Origin: DATGKR01 sp035294565
Lineage (GTDB): Bacteria; Actinomycetota; Acidimicrobiia; Acidimicrobiales; Palsa-688
Direction: 5' to 3'
NCBI GenBank assembly: GCA_035294565.1
Contig: DATGKR010000102.1
Location: forward strand, 1 to 11,495
Length of the DNA stretch: 11,495 nucleotides
The notes under the pieces were generated by a model, which was not told the origin of the DNA, made no database searches, and saw only the letters and a list, made by a program, of their open reading frames with translations. Made by a program: the position numbers and the translations under genes. Shown in pieces: positions 1 to 5,692 of the stretch; position 1 is the first letter of the stretch; the number at the start of each line of letters is the position of its first letter.

Positions 1-126
1 CCCGGGTCGTTCGGGAGACACCTGTCCGAGGCGCGCCGCCTGGGGGTGCCGGTGCGGGTGGTCCGTTCGCCCGAACTGGCCTGGGACGTCGACCTGCCCG
101 AGGATCTCACCGGCATGCGCCGCTGA
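1..126 (+). CDS. C-terminus of CofC/FbiD-like 2-phospholactate/phosphoenolpyruvate guanylyltransferase (5' truncated)
   Basis: Only the last 41 residues are in the window, in frame from base 1 to a TGA. They read PGSFGRHL, then an A-rich helix, then SPELAWDVDLPEDLTGMRR. The FG.GSF..H segment and the closing hydrophobic-D-(V/I)-D-x-P-(E/D)-DL motif are what one expects at the end of CofC/FbiD and related MobA-like nucleotidyltransferases. Known role of the family: it transfers GMP from GTP to 2-phospholactate or phosphoenolpyruvate, making the activated side-chain precursor of coenzyme F420 in the cytosol. The catalytic N-terminal part lies outside the window, so another MobA-like guanylyl- or cytidylyltransferase cannot be excluded. 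The gene converges on the histone-like pair, with a hairpin between them. Confidence 0.6.
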   Translation, partial: PGSFGRHLSEARRLGVPVRVVRSPELAWDVDLPEDLTGMRR

Positions 127-158
127 CCAGATGCCCGGCCCGGCGGCCGGACCCTGGT
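126..158. terminator. Hairpin between convergent genes, possible bidirectional terminator
   Basis: ACCAG (126-130) pairs with CTGGT (154-158), and inside it CCGGCC (135-140) pairs with GGCCGG (145-150) around a CGGC loop. The structure begins at the cofC-like stop codon and sits between two genes whose 3' ends face each other. There is no clean T tract on either side (a loose pyrimidine run follows on the + strand), so termination is inferred from position and stem strength. Confidence 0.45.
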
Positions 159-181
159 CTGCGCCTCTCCCGTTCTTGTCG

Positions 182-604
182 TCAGCCTTTCCTCGCGCCG
201 GTGCGGCGGAGGCCGGCGCTGCCCTGCGACGAGGCCCTCGATGCACCCCGCTTGCCCGTTGAAGCAGACACCGTCCTGCCGGCGGCGCCGCCCTTCGAGG
301 CCGGGAGGGCCGCCGATCGCTTCTTCGCCGCGGCCTTCTTCGCGGGAGCCTTCCTGGCAGGCGCCTTGACCGCCGCCTTCTTCGTCGCGGCCTTCTTCGC
401 GGGAGCCTTCCTGGAAGGCGCCTTGACCGCCGCCTTCTTCGCCGGCGCCTTGCGGGTAGCCGCGGCGCTGGTCTTTCGCGCCGCGGCTACGGTCCGCTTG
501 GTGGCCGCCTTGCCGGCGGCGGCCTTCTTCTGCGCCGCCTTCTTGGCGGTCGCTCCAGTGGCGGTCGCCTTCTTGCGGGTGGGCGCCGCCTTCGCAGGGC
601 TCAT
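182..604 (-). CDS. Histone H1-like Lys/Ala/Pro-rich nucleoid protein
   Basis: This 140-residue, strongly basic protein is made almost entirely of A, K, P, R, S and T, with repeated KAPAKKAA and KKAAVKAP units and no globular domain. A 19-residue unit (56-74) is repeated nearly exactly at 75-93. Such tails resemble eukaryotic H1 C-termini and the C-terminal tail of mycobacterial HupB, which bind DNA non-specifically and compact it. The start is ATG at 604-602. It lies 14 nt after the hupB stop in a different frame and has no clear Shine-Dalgarno, so translation is probably coupled to hupB. The last 45 residues (SKGGAAGRTVSASTGKRG and on) are less regular and Ser/Gly/Arg-rich. Composition supports a nucleoid role. 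A true gene, rather than low-complexity read-through, is supported by the operon position and the in-frame 57-bp repeat. Confidence 0.75.
   Translation of the reverse strand: MSPAKAAPTRKKATATGATAKKAAQKKAAAGKAATKRTVAAARKTSAAATRKAPAKKAAVKAPSRKAPAKKAATKKAAVKAPARKAPAKKAAAKKRSAALPASKGGAAGRTVSASTGKRGASRASSQGSAGLRRTGARKG
329..442. repeat. 57-bp tandem duplication inside the H1-like gene
   Basis: Copies at 329-385 and 386-442 are identical except for two positions (GGCAGG versus GGAAGG, and the last base). The period is 19 codons and keeps the frame, duplicating residues 56-74 as 75-93. Confidence 0.9.
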
Positions 605-621
605 GAGCGGGTGTTCGCTCA
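604..621 (-). promoter_or_regulatory. Stop-to-start hairpin between hupB and the H1-like gene
   Basis: On the + strand TGAGCG (604-609) and CGCTCA (616-621) form a perfect 6-bp inverted repeat around GGTGTT. In the mRNA the stem runs from the TGA stop of hupB to the A of the H1-like ATG. No Shine-Dalgarno is visible before that ATG. The fold could hide the start until ribosomes finishing hupB open it. The structure is seen; the role is inferred. Confidence 0.4.
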
Positions 622-1017
622 GCGCTTCTTGGCGGATTTCGCCGCCTTGGCAGCCTTCTTCGCCGGCGCCTTCTTCGCCGGCGCCGCCTTCTTGGCCGAT
701 GCCTTCTTGGTGGCGGCCTTCTTCGCGGCCGCGGCCTTGCCCCTCGAATTGAGGGTCTGCTTGAAGGCGGCGGCGGGCTTGAACGCCACGGTCCTAGAAG
801 CAGGCACCCTCACTGTCGCCTGGGTCTGAGGGTTGCGCGCGATGCGAGCAGCCCTGGACCGGGGCTCGAAGGAGCCGAAACCGAAGATGGAAACGCGGTT
901 GCCGGATTTGATCTCCGAGATGATCGACTCGGTCACCGCCTCGACCGCGGCCTCCGACCGCTTCTTGTCGAGGCCCGTGATCGAGGCCACTCTCTCGGCT
1001 AGCTCTGTTCTGTTCAC
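619..1017 (-). CDS. hupB: HU-family DNA-binding protein with short Lys/Ala-rich tail (HupB-like)
   Basis: The protein has 132 residues. Residues 1-90 are a complete HU/IHF fold: it opens MNRTELAERV, carries GFGSF at 46-50, and has RNPQT at 61-65, whose proline 63 is the DNA-intercalating residue at the tip of the beta arm. Residues 91-132 are a tail of AKKA/PAKKAPAKKA repeats, as in actinobacterial HupB/Hlp but much shorter than the roughly 110-residue tail of Mycobacterium tuberculosis HupB. HU dimers bend and compact DNA and bind nicks and junctions. I chose GTG at 1017-1015 because AGGAGG (1028-1023) lies 5 nt upstream and the canonical HU start is MN(K/R)TEL. The upstream in-frame GTG at 1023 overlaps that Shine-Dalgarno. 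The gene is followed after 14 nt by the H1-like gene, so the two form an operon. Confidence 0.95.
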   Translation of the reverse strand: MNRTELAERVASITGLDKKRSEAAVEAVTESIISEIKSGNRVSIFGFGSFEPRSRAARIARNPQTQATVRVPASRTVAFKPAAAFKQTLNSRGKAAAAKKAATKKASAKKAAPAKKAPAKKAAKAAKSAKKR

Positions 1018-1022
1018 CGCCA

Positions 1023-1028
1023 CCTCCT
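1023..1028 (-). promoter_or_regulatory. Strong ribosome binding site of hupB
   Basis: On the minus strand this is AGGAGG, 5 nt before GTG 1017-1015. It decides the start, because the in-frame GTG at 1023 would fall inside it. Confidence 0.8.
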
Positions 1029-1050
1029 GGGCGTGTTCGGGGAAGTTCCC

Positions 1051-1083
1051 TGATATACAAGAGGTTTCTGCGCCTCAGGTCAA
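1051..1083 (-). promoter_or_regulatory. Candidate sigma-70-type promoter of hupB operon
   Basis: On the minus strand TTGACC (1083-1078) is a good -35 box. The AT-rich stretch TTGTATATCA (1060-1051) holds the -10. With 17 nt spacing the hexamer is TTGTAT; the better-looking TATATC would need a 20-nt spacer. The implied start lies near 1043, giving a leader of about 25 nt before GTG 1017. A short palindrome GGGAA-G-TTCCC (1040-1050) overlaps the expected start site. Confidence 0.5.
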
Positions 1084-1088
1084 GCATT

Positions 1089-1107
1089 TCCCTTGTACGG
1101 CAAGGGA
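1089..1107. promoter_or_regulatory. 7-bp inverted repeat upstream of hupB promoter, operator candidate
   Basis: TCCCTTG (1089-1095) and CAAGGGA (1101-1107) form a perfect inverted repeat around TACGG. It lies 5 bp upstream of the -35 box of hupB. The half-site spacing suits a dimeric regulator. No known family is assigned. Confidence 0.4.
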
Positions 1108-1249
1108 TTTCATCCTCCACGCTGGCTTCCCGAAGAGGCTTGCGCTGGCCGAAACCCTTGTGGCTGCTAGCAATTGCGGTTCCGCTGTCGCCCACGCCAC
1201 AGCTTCCCGGGTTTCGTGCCCGGGCAGCCGCTCGCCCCTGCAGGCGGGG

Positions 1250-1255
1250 TAAGGT
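1250..1255 (+). promoter_or_regulatory. Weak candidate -10 box upstream of the ligase
   Basis: TAAGGT fits the TANNNT pattern of actinobacterial -10 boxes and is the only such element I noticed in the GC-rich stretch before the ligase. No -35 is evident. It would give a leader of about 90 nt. The rest of the 1108-1353 gap holds a CCCGGG-loop-CCCGGG hairpin (1206-1224) and no gene I can support. Confidence 0.2.
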
Positions 1256-1353
1256 CCGCCTCGTGGCCGTCTCCGGACCCCGCCATGCGAGCCGCTTCGA
1301 GGCTTCCCGCTCCTGAGACCGTGGGCACACGCGACGGTGGTTGGAGGCAGCCG

Positions 1354-2262
1354 ATGCTGGCGCAGCCGCTGCGCTGGCCCGCCGAGGCGCACGTCCTCCG
1401 CGACGGCGACTGGGTGTTCGAGCGCAAGCTTGACGGCCTGCGCGGCCTGGCGGTCAGAAACGGCGGGGCCGTGGAACTGTGGTCGCGCAACCACCTCCCC
1501 TTCCACCACCGTTTCCCAGCGATAGTCGCGGCACTCGGGGCGCTCGGCGCCCCCTCGTTCGTGATGGACGGTGAGATCGTCGCCGAGCGCGGCGCAGCGA
1601 CGGGTTTCACCCTCCTCCAACGCGGAGGCGAAGGGGTGGTGACGGCCTACGTGGCTTTCGACCTGCTTTCCCTGCTCGGCCGGGAAACGACCGGCCTTCC
1701 GCTCCGTGAGCGGCGCGACCTGCTCACCCGGCTGCTGCAAGGCGCGCCGGCCGGGCTGCGCCTCGCCGAACGCCTCGAGGGCGACCCCGGCGAGCTGCTC
1801 CGCGCCGCCTGCGAGTCGGGCTGGGAGGGCCTGGTCGCCAAAAGGGCCGACAGCGCCTACCGCTCCGGCAGGTCAGGAGACTGGCGTAAGCTCAAGTGCT
1901 CGGCGCGCCAGGAGGTGGTCATAGGGGGGTGGACCGACCCCTCGGGGGTCCGCTCGGGATTCGGAGCGCTCCTCTGCGGCTACTACGAGAGCGGCCGGCT
2001 GCTCTACGCCGGCAAGGTCGGCACCGGCTTCGACGAGGCGACCCTGCGGGGATTGCACGCCGCGTTGCAGTCCATCGGCACCCCCGACTGCCCTTTCGCC
2101 GACGCCCCGCGAGCGAAAGGCGTCCACTGGGTGCGGCCGGTGCTGGTGGCCGAGGTGGAATTCAGCGAGTGGACCGCCGACGGGCGGATGCGCCACCCCC
2201 GTTTCCTCGGTCTGCGGCCCGACAAGGAGCCGTCCCAGGTGTACCGGGAGCAGCCCCGCTGA
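1354..2262 (+). CDS. ATP-dependent DNA ligase, LigC / LigD-ligase-domain type
   Basis: The protein has 302 residues and all nucleotidyltransferase motifs: motif I KLDGLR (25-30, K25 is the lysine that takes AMP), motif III MDGEIV (71-76), IIIa YVAFDLL (99-105), motif IV EGLVAKR (158-164) and motif V WRKLKC (177-182). An OB-fold domain follows (about 187-300), including KVGTGFD and VEFSEWTADGRMRHPRFLGLRPDK. Length and order match stand-alone LigC or the ligase module of bacterial non-homologous end joining; no polymerase or nuclease domain is attached. Known reaction: sealing of nicks through an enzyme-AMP intermediate. The start at ATG 1354 is set by GGAGG (1343-1347) 6 nt upstream and by the common ML(A) opening. 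The open frame extends 60 codons further up, but that stretch is low-complexity and non-conserved in appearance. The gene is divergent from hupB. No Ku gene is in the window. Confidence 0.9.
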   Translation: MLAQPLRWPAEAHVLRDGDWVFERKLDGLRGLAVRNGGAVELWSRNHLPFHHRFPAIVAALGALGAPSFVMDGEIVAERGAATGFTLLQRGGEGVVTAYVAFDLLSLLGRETTGLPLRERRDLLTRLLQGAPAGLRLAERLEGDPGELLRAACESGWEGLVAKRADSAYRSGRSGDWRKLKCSARQEVVIGGWTDPSGVRSGFGALLCGYYESGRLLYAGKVGTGFDEATLRGLHAALQSIGTPDCPFADAPRAKGVHWVRPVLVAEVEFSEWTADGRMRHPRFLGLRPDKEPSQVYREQPR

Positions 2263-2267
2263 ACCGC

Positions 2268-2273
2268 TAATCT
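2268..2273 (+). promoter_or_regulatory. -10 box of a probable leaderless promoter for the GT28 operon
   Basis: TAATCT fits TANNNT and ends 8 nt before GTG 2282. There is no Shine-Dalgarno between, so transcription would start at or next to the start codon. The box lies in the 19-bp gap after the ligase stop, so the operon may also receive read-through from the ligase. Confidence 0.45.
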
Positions 2274-2281
2274 GCCCGGTC

Positions 2282-4129
2282 GTGCGCAGGCGACGGAACC
2301 GACGCGCGCCCGACCAGCAGGGGGGCGCCGGTCCCGTCCTGATCGTCTCGGCCAGCATGGGTGCCGGCCACGACGGGGCCGCCAGGAACCTCGCGGAGAG
2401 GCTCCAGTCGCTCGGCCACGCCGTCGAGGTCCGCGACTTCCTGACCAGCGGGCCGCTGCGGATCGGCTCGGCTCTGCGCCGCGGCTACGAGTTCGAGCTC
2501 AAGCACGTCCCTTCGGCCTACGAGGCCACCTACCGCCTGTGGTACCGGGCGCAGTGGCTGTGCCCGGTCGTCGCCTGGCTGGTCACCTTCCTCACCAAGC
2601 GGCGGGTGCTGCGCTGGGCCCGTCGGAGCGGGGCCCGCGCGGTGGTCTCCACCTACCCGCTCGCCACCCTGTGCCTGGGCCGGCTCCGGCGATCCGGGCG
2701 CCTGACGGTGCCGGTGGTCAACTTCATCACCGATTTCGGGGTCCACCCGCTGTGGGTTCACAAGGGCGTCGACCTCAACCTCGCCGTGCACGACACGCCG
2801 GCGGAGCACGCCGCAGCGAGGTCCGGGCGGCGGACGCTCGCGTGCGGCCCGGCGGTGTCGCCGCTGTTCGACCCCGAGTGCCTGCCCGCGCGCCAAACGG
2901 CCCGGGCGGCGCTGGGCCTCGGCGACGACCAGCGCGCCGTGCTCATCGTCGCCGGCTCGTGGGGTGTCGGCAACCTCACCGCCACCTGGGAGGCGATCTC
3001 GGCGAGCGGCCGTTTCGTACCGGTCGTGGTCTGCGGGCGCGACGAGCACCTGAAGCGGGTGATGGACGACCTCGCCGCACGAAACGGGACCGAGTCGGTG
3101 GTGCTCGGATGGACCGACTGGATGCCGACGCTGATGGCCGCATGTGACGCGCTCGTGGAGAACGCGGGCGGCCTGACCTCCCTGGAGGCGATGCGCGCCG
3201 GGCTGCCCGTCGTCAGCTTCGACCCGATCGCCGGCCACGGCAAGGAGAACACGGCGGCCATGCACGCCGCCGGCGTCGCGCGCCTGGCCGCAGACCGCCC
3301 CGGGCTCGTCGCGGCCCTGGACGAGCTGACCCGGCCCGGCCCGGCCCGCTCGGCCCAGGTCGACGCGGCGGCCGCGATCTTCCGGGAAGACCCGGGCGAG
3401 CTGGTAGCGGGCCTGGTGGGCGCGACCGCCGGGCAGCCCCTGCCGGCCCGCCGGCGAGCAGGTCTGGCGGTGCGCCTCGCGGTCGGAGCCACCGCCTTCG
3501 CCGTTCTCGGGTGGACCGGCCTCACCACAGGCGTGGCCATGGCCACCGAGGCGGGCGCGGGCGTGGCCACTCCCGCCCCCGTCCCGACTTCGGTGGTCTA
3601 CGTCGGGGTGCGCCTGGACGCAGAGGAGTTGGCCGACCCCGCGGTCGTGAGCCGCCTGAAGCAGGTGGACGCAGCCGCGGTCGTAGACGGCGAGACCGCC
3701 GAATCCGAGCCCGCCGCCCTTCGCGCCCTGGTCCAGCGCGGGGTCAGCCTGGCGAGCGGAGGCGTCGGAGAAGACGTCCCCGGCGGCAGCAGCGACCTTC
3801 CGTGGGTGCGCGCCTGGAGCGACGCCAGAGCCGGCGAGGAGCTGTCGCAGCTGGCGGGCACCCCCGTCAACGTCTCGGTGCCCGGCCGCCGCCTGACGGC
3901 CTGGGACCTGATCGAGTCCAGCCACGCACACGTGTCCCTGGTGGTGCCAGATCACATCGTCGACGCGAGCGCACCCCCGGTTGCCCCTCTGCACGTGGCG
4001 CCCCGCGGCGTTTACCTGGTGAACGGCCTGCAGGCGACGCCCGACGAGCTGCTCGCCAGCCTTTCGGAGCTCCAGGAGAGCGCCGCGGCGGAGGGTCTCG
4101 CCGTCGAGCCGCTGTCGCTGCTGTCGTGA
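2282..4129 (+). CDS. GT28 (MGDG-synthase/MurG-like) glycosyltransferase fused to a membrane segment and a degenerate deacetylase-like domain
   Basis: The protein has 615 residues. Residues 17-385 are a GT-B glycosyltransferase. LIVSASMGAGHDGAARNLAERL (20-41) is the MGDG-synthase N-terminal glycine motif. NFITDF (147-152) follows. The C-terminal sugar-nucleotide site contains AGSWGVGN (224-231), CGRDEHL (251-257) and ENAGGLTSLEAMRAGLPVV (293-311). The family transfers a sugar from a UDP-sugar to diacylglycerol or another lipid at the inner membrane face. One hydrophobic segment (about 394-413) follows, then a Pro/Ala linker and an extracytoplasmic domain (about 437-615). That domain aligns by eye along its length with the deacetylase encoded next, but without any catalytic residue. 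Donor and acceptor cannot be told from sequence; DXD-type processive UgtP activity is also possible. GTG 2282 is the first start and probably leaderless. The stop overlaps the deacetylase start by 4 nt (GTGA). Confidence 0.85.
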   Translation: MRRRRNRRAPDQQGGAGPVLIVSASMGAGHDGAARNLAERLQSLGHAVEVRDFLTSGPLRIGSALRRGYEFELKHVPSAYEATYRLWYRAQWLCPVVAWLVTFLTKRRVLRWARRSGARAVVSTYPLATLCLGRLRRSGRLTVPVVNFITDFGVHPLWVHKGVDLNLAVHDTPAEHAAARSGRRTLACGPAVSPLFDPECLPARQTARAALGLGDDQRAVLIVAGSWGVGNLTATWEAISASGRFVPVVVCGRDEHLKRVMDDLAARNGTESVVLGWTDWMPTLMAACDALVENAGGLTSLEAMRAGLPVVSFDPIAGHGKENTAAMHAAGVARLAADRPGLVAALDELTRPGPARSAQVDAAAAIFREDPGELVAGLVGATAGQPLPARRRAGLAVRLAVGATAFAVLGWTGLTTGVAMATEAGAGVATPAPVPTSVVYVGVRLDAEELADPAVVSRLKQVDAAAVVDGETAESEPAALRALVQRGVSLASGGVGEDVPGGSSDLPWVRAWSDARAGEELSQLAGTPVNVSVPGRRLTAWDLIESSHAHVSLVVPDHIVDASAPPVAPLHVAPRGVYLVNGLQATPDELLASLSELQESAAAEGLAVEPLSLLS

Positions 4130-4848
4130 AGCCCGCGACGGCAGCGGCGGGGGCTGCGGCGCTGACCGCGGGAGCCGCCTTCGTCCACTTCGTCCCGGGT
4201 GTCGTGTTCTGGAGGGCCGCGCGCTGGCGCCTCTTGCCCCGCCTGTCAGGCGTGGGGAGGCCCGAGCACGTGGCGCTCACCTTCGACGACGGGCCGGACC
4301 CGGCTTCGACGCCACTCTTCCTCGACACCCTCGACATCCTCGGCTGGAAGGCGACGTTCTTCTGCCTCGGCGAGCAGGCCCGCCGGTCGCCGTCGCTCGT
4401 GCGCGAGCTGGTCGGGCGCGGGCACGAGGTCGGAGTCCACGGAGACAGCCACAAGAGCCAGCTGCTCAGGAGCGCCCCTGCAGTGATCAAAGACGTTGCC
4501 CGGGCCCGCGCCTGCCTGGAGGACATCACCGGCCGAGCCGTCGGATGGTTCCGCCCGCCGTACGGGGCGGTCTCGCTGTCCACGCTCGCCGCCGCCAGGA
4601 CGAACGACCTCAGGCTGGTGCTGTGGACCACGTGGGGCCGCGACTGGGAAGAGCGAGCCACCGGCGAGACGGTGGCCGCGACGCTGCGCAAGACCTTCGT
4701 ACCCGGGGCAACGGTGCTCCTGCACGACTCAGATCTGACCTCCGCCCCGGGCAGCTGGCAGGCGACCCTCGACGCGCTGCCGCTCGCAGCCGGGGATTGG
4801 AGGAGCAGACGCCTCACGGTGGGAACCCTCGGTGAGCACTTCGGCTGA
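4126..4848 (+). CDS. Membrane-anchored polysaccharide deacetylase (NodB domain, CE4)
   Basis: The protein has 240 residues. An N-terminal hydrophobic stretch (about 5-29) is a signal anchor. The NodB domain spans about 47-237 with all five motifs: TFDDG (52-56, base and metal aspartates D54/D55), HGDSH (105-109, metal histidines), RPPYG (143-147), GRDWE (171-175) and LLHDSD (198-203). CE4 enzymes are metal-dependent N- or O-deacetylases of GlcNAc-containing glycans such as peptidoglycan, chitin or glycolipid headgroups. The exported position fits an envelope substrate. GTG at 4126 overlaps the TGA of the glycosyltransferase (GTGA), with no Shine-Dalgarno, so translation is coupled. The frame stays open further upstream, but that reading lies in a shadow frame of the fusion gene. 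Context suggests it deacetylates the product of the upstream glycosyltransferase or a nearby wall polymer; this is inference. Confidence 0.92.
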   Translation: MKPATAAAGAAALTAGAAFVHFVPGVVFWRAARWRLLPRLSGVGRPEHVALTFDDGPDPASTPLFLDTLDILGWKATFFCLGEQARRSPSLVRELVGRGHEVGVHGDSHKSQLLRSAPAVIKDVARARACLEDITGRAVGWFRPPYGAVSLSTLAAARTNDLRLVLWTTWGRDWEERATGETVAATLRKTFVPGATVLLHDSDLTSAPGSWQATLDALPLAAGDWRSRRLTVGTLGEHFG

Positions 4849-5692
4849 GGGTTCGGCCGGCTCGACCTCGAGCGACCCGCTCAGGGTTGTGGAGACGTGG
4901 GACCATCCAGCGGCCGCCGGCCTGCGGACGGCGTCGTCCGAGCGGACCGCCGGCCCCGCCGGGCGGGTGTTCCCCTGGGCGTCGGTGACCAAGGTCCTGA
5001 CCTCGGTCGCCGTGTGGGTGGCGGTCGAGGAGGGCACCGTCGCATGGGAGGACCCCGTCGGTCCCCCCGGGTCGACCCTCGCCCACCTGCTCGCCCACGC
5101 CTCGGGTCTCTCCCCTGACGGCGGGTCGGTGCTGAGCGCCCCCGGGCGGCGGAGGATCTACTCGAACGGCGGCTTCGAGCTTGCCGCCGACCACCTGGCC
5201 GCCGCCTCGGGCATGTCCTTCCCGGCGTACCTGCGCCAAGCGGTGCTCGAACCCCTGGGCATGGCCGCGACGCTGCTCGCCGGGTCGCCGGCTTCAGGGG
5301 CGCGGGGGCCAGTCGACGACCTGCTGCGCCTCGCCGGCGAGCTGATGCGGCCGCGGCTGATCTCCCGGGTGACGTTGGACCGGGCCACGTCCGTGGCGTT
5401 CCCTGGCCTCGCCGGGGTGCTCCCCGGCTTCGGGCGCCAGGAGAACAACGACTGGGGGCTCGGAGTCGAGATCCGCGACTCCAAGGCGCCCCACTGGACA
5501 GGCGCCGCCAACTCGCCGCGCACCTTCGGGCACTTCGGCCAGGCCGGGGGCTTCGTCTGGGTCGACCCCGACGCCGGGACGGCCCTCGCCTGTCTTTCGG
5601 ACCGTCCTTTCGGCGAGTGGGCGAAGGAAGCGTGGCCGCAGTTGTCCGACGCGGTTCTCACCGCTACTCGGCGGCGGCCGCCACCTCCTTGA
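4832..5692 (+). CDS. Serine hydrolase of the beta-lactamase / class C esterase family
   Basis: The protein has 286 residues and the three active-site motifs of the PF00144 fold: SVTK (51-54, nucleophile S51 and base K54), YSN (110-112) and HFGQAGG (234-240), which takes the place of the KTG box. ENNDWGLGVEI and FVWVDPDAGTALACLSDRPF are typical of the family. Members are D-Ala peptidases, esterases, transesterases or lipid-acting enzymes; true beta-lactamase activity is not implied. At 286 residues it is shorter than most (350-400), and no signal peptide or membrane segment is visible, so it looks cytosolic. GTG 4832 is the first start and overlaps the deacetylase end by 17 nt; a GTG at codon 20 is an alternative. 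It is the last gene of the three-gene cassette and overlaps the convergent AhpD-like gene by 29 bp. Confidence 0.85.
   Translation: MSTSAEGSAGSTSSDPLRVVETWDHPAAAGLRTASSERTAGPAGRVFPWASVTKVLTSVAVWVAVEEGTVAWEDPVGPPGSTLAHLLAHASGLSPDGGSVLSAPGRRRIYSNGGFELAADHLAAASGMSFPAYLRQAVLEPLGMAATLLAGSPASGARGPVDDLLRLAGELMRPRLISRVTLDRATSVAFPGLAGVLPGFGRQENNDWGLGVEIRDSKAPHWTGAANSPRTFGHFGQAGGFVWVDPDAGTALACLSDRPFGEWAKEAWPQLSDAVLTATRRRPPPP

Noticed and set aside
601..621. Frameshift joining hupB and the H1-like gene into one protein
   Set aside because: The hupB frame meets a second TGA at 603-601 right after the first, and the H1-like gene has its own ATG, so a simple indel does not rejoin them cleanly.
201..752. 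Long plus-strand open frames opposite the histone-like genes (201-752, 611-829, 833-1252)
   Set aside because: They are Phe/Ala-rich mirror images of Lys/Ala codons on the other strand, with no ribosome site or recognisable domain.
1206..1224. CCCGGG-loop-CCCGGG hairpin as a terminator or riboswitch
   Set aside because: It has no T tract, no associated conserved core, and each arm is a common self-complementary GC hexamer.
1263..1316. 17-codon frame starting at GTG 1263, 7 nt after TAAGGT, as a leaderless leader ORF
   Set aside because: It rests on one weak -10 match and has no coding signal; the spacing could be chance in GC-rich DNA.
1174..1353. N-terminal extension of the ligase frame to 1174
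   Set aside because: The 60 extra residues are Pro/Arg/Ser-rich with no ligase features, and GGAGG sits correctly before ATG 1354.
2267..3994. 575-codon minus-strand frame opposite the glycosyltransferase
   Set aside because: It is a shadow: rich in Gly/Arg/Ala/His with no domain, while the plus strand shows clear GT28 motifs.
3511..4125. Upstream extension of the deacetylase frame
   Set aside because: It is Arg/Gly-rich out-of-frame reading of the fusion gene; GTG 4126 in the GTGA overlap gives a normal signal-anchored CE4 protein.
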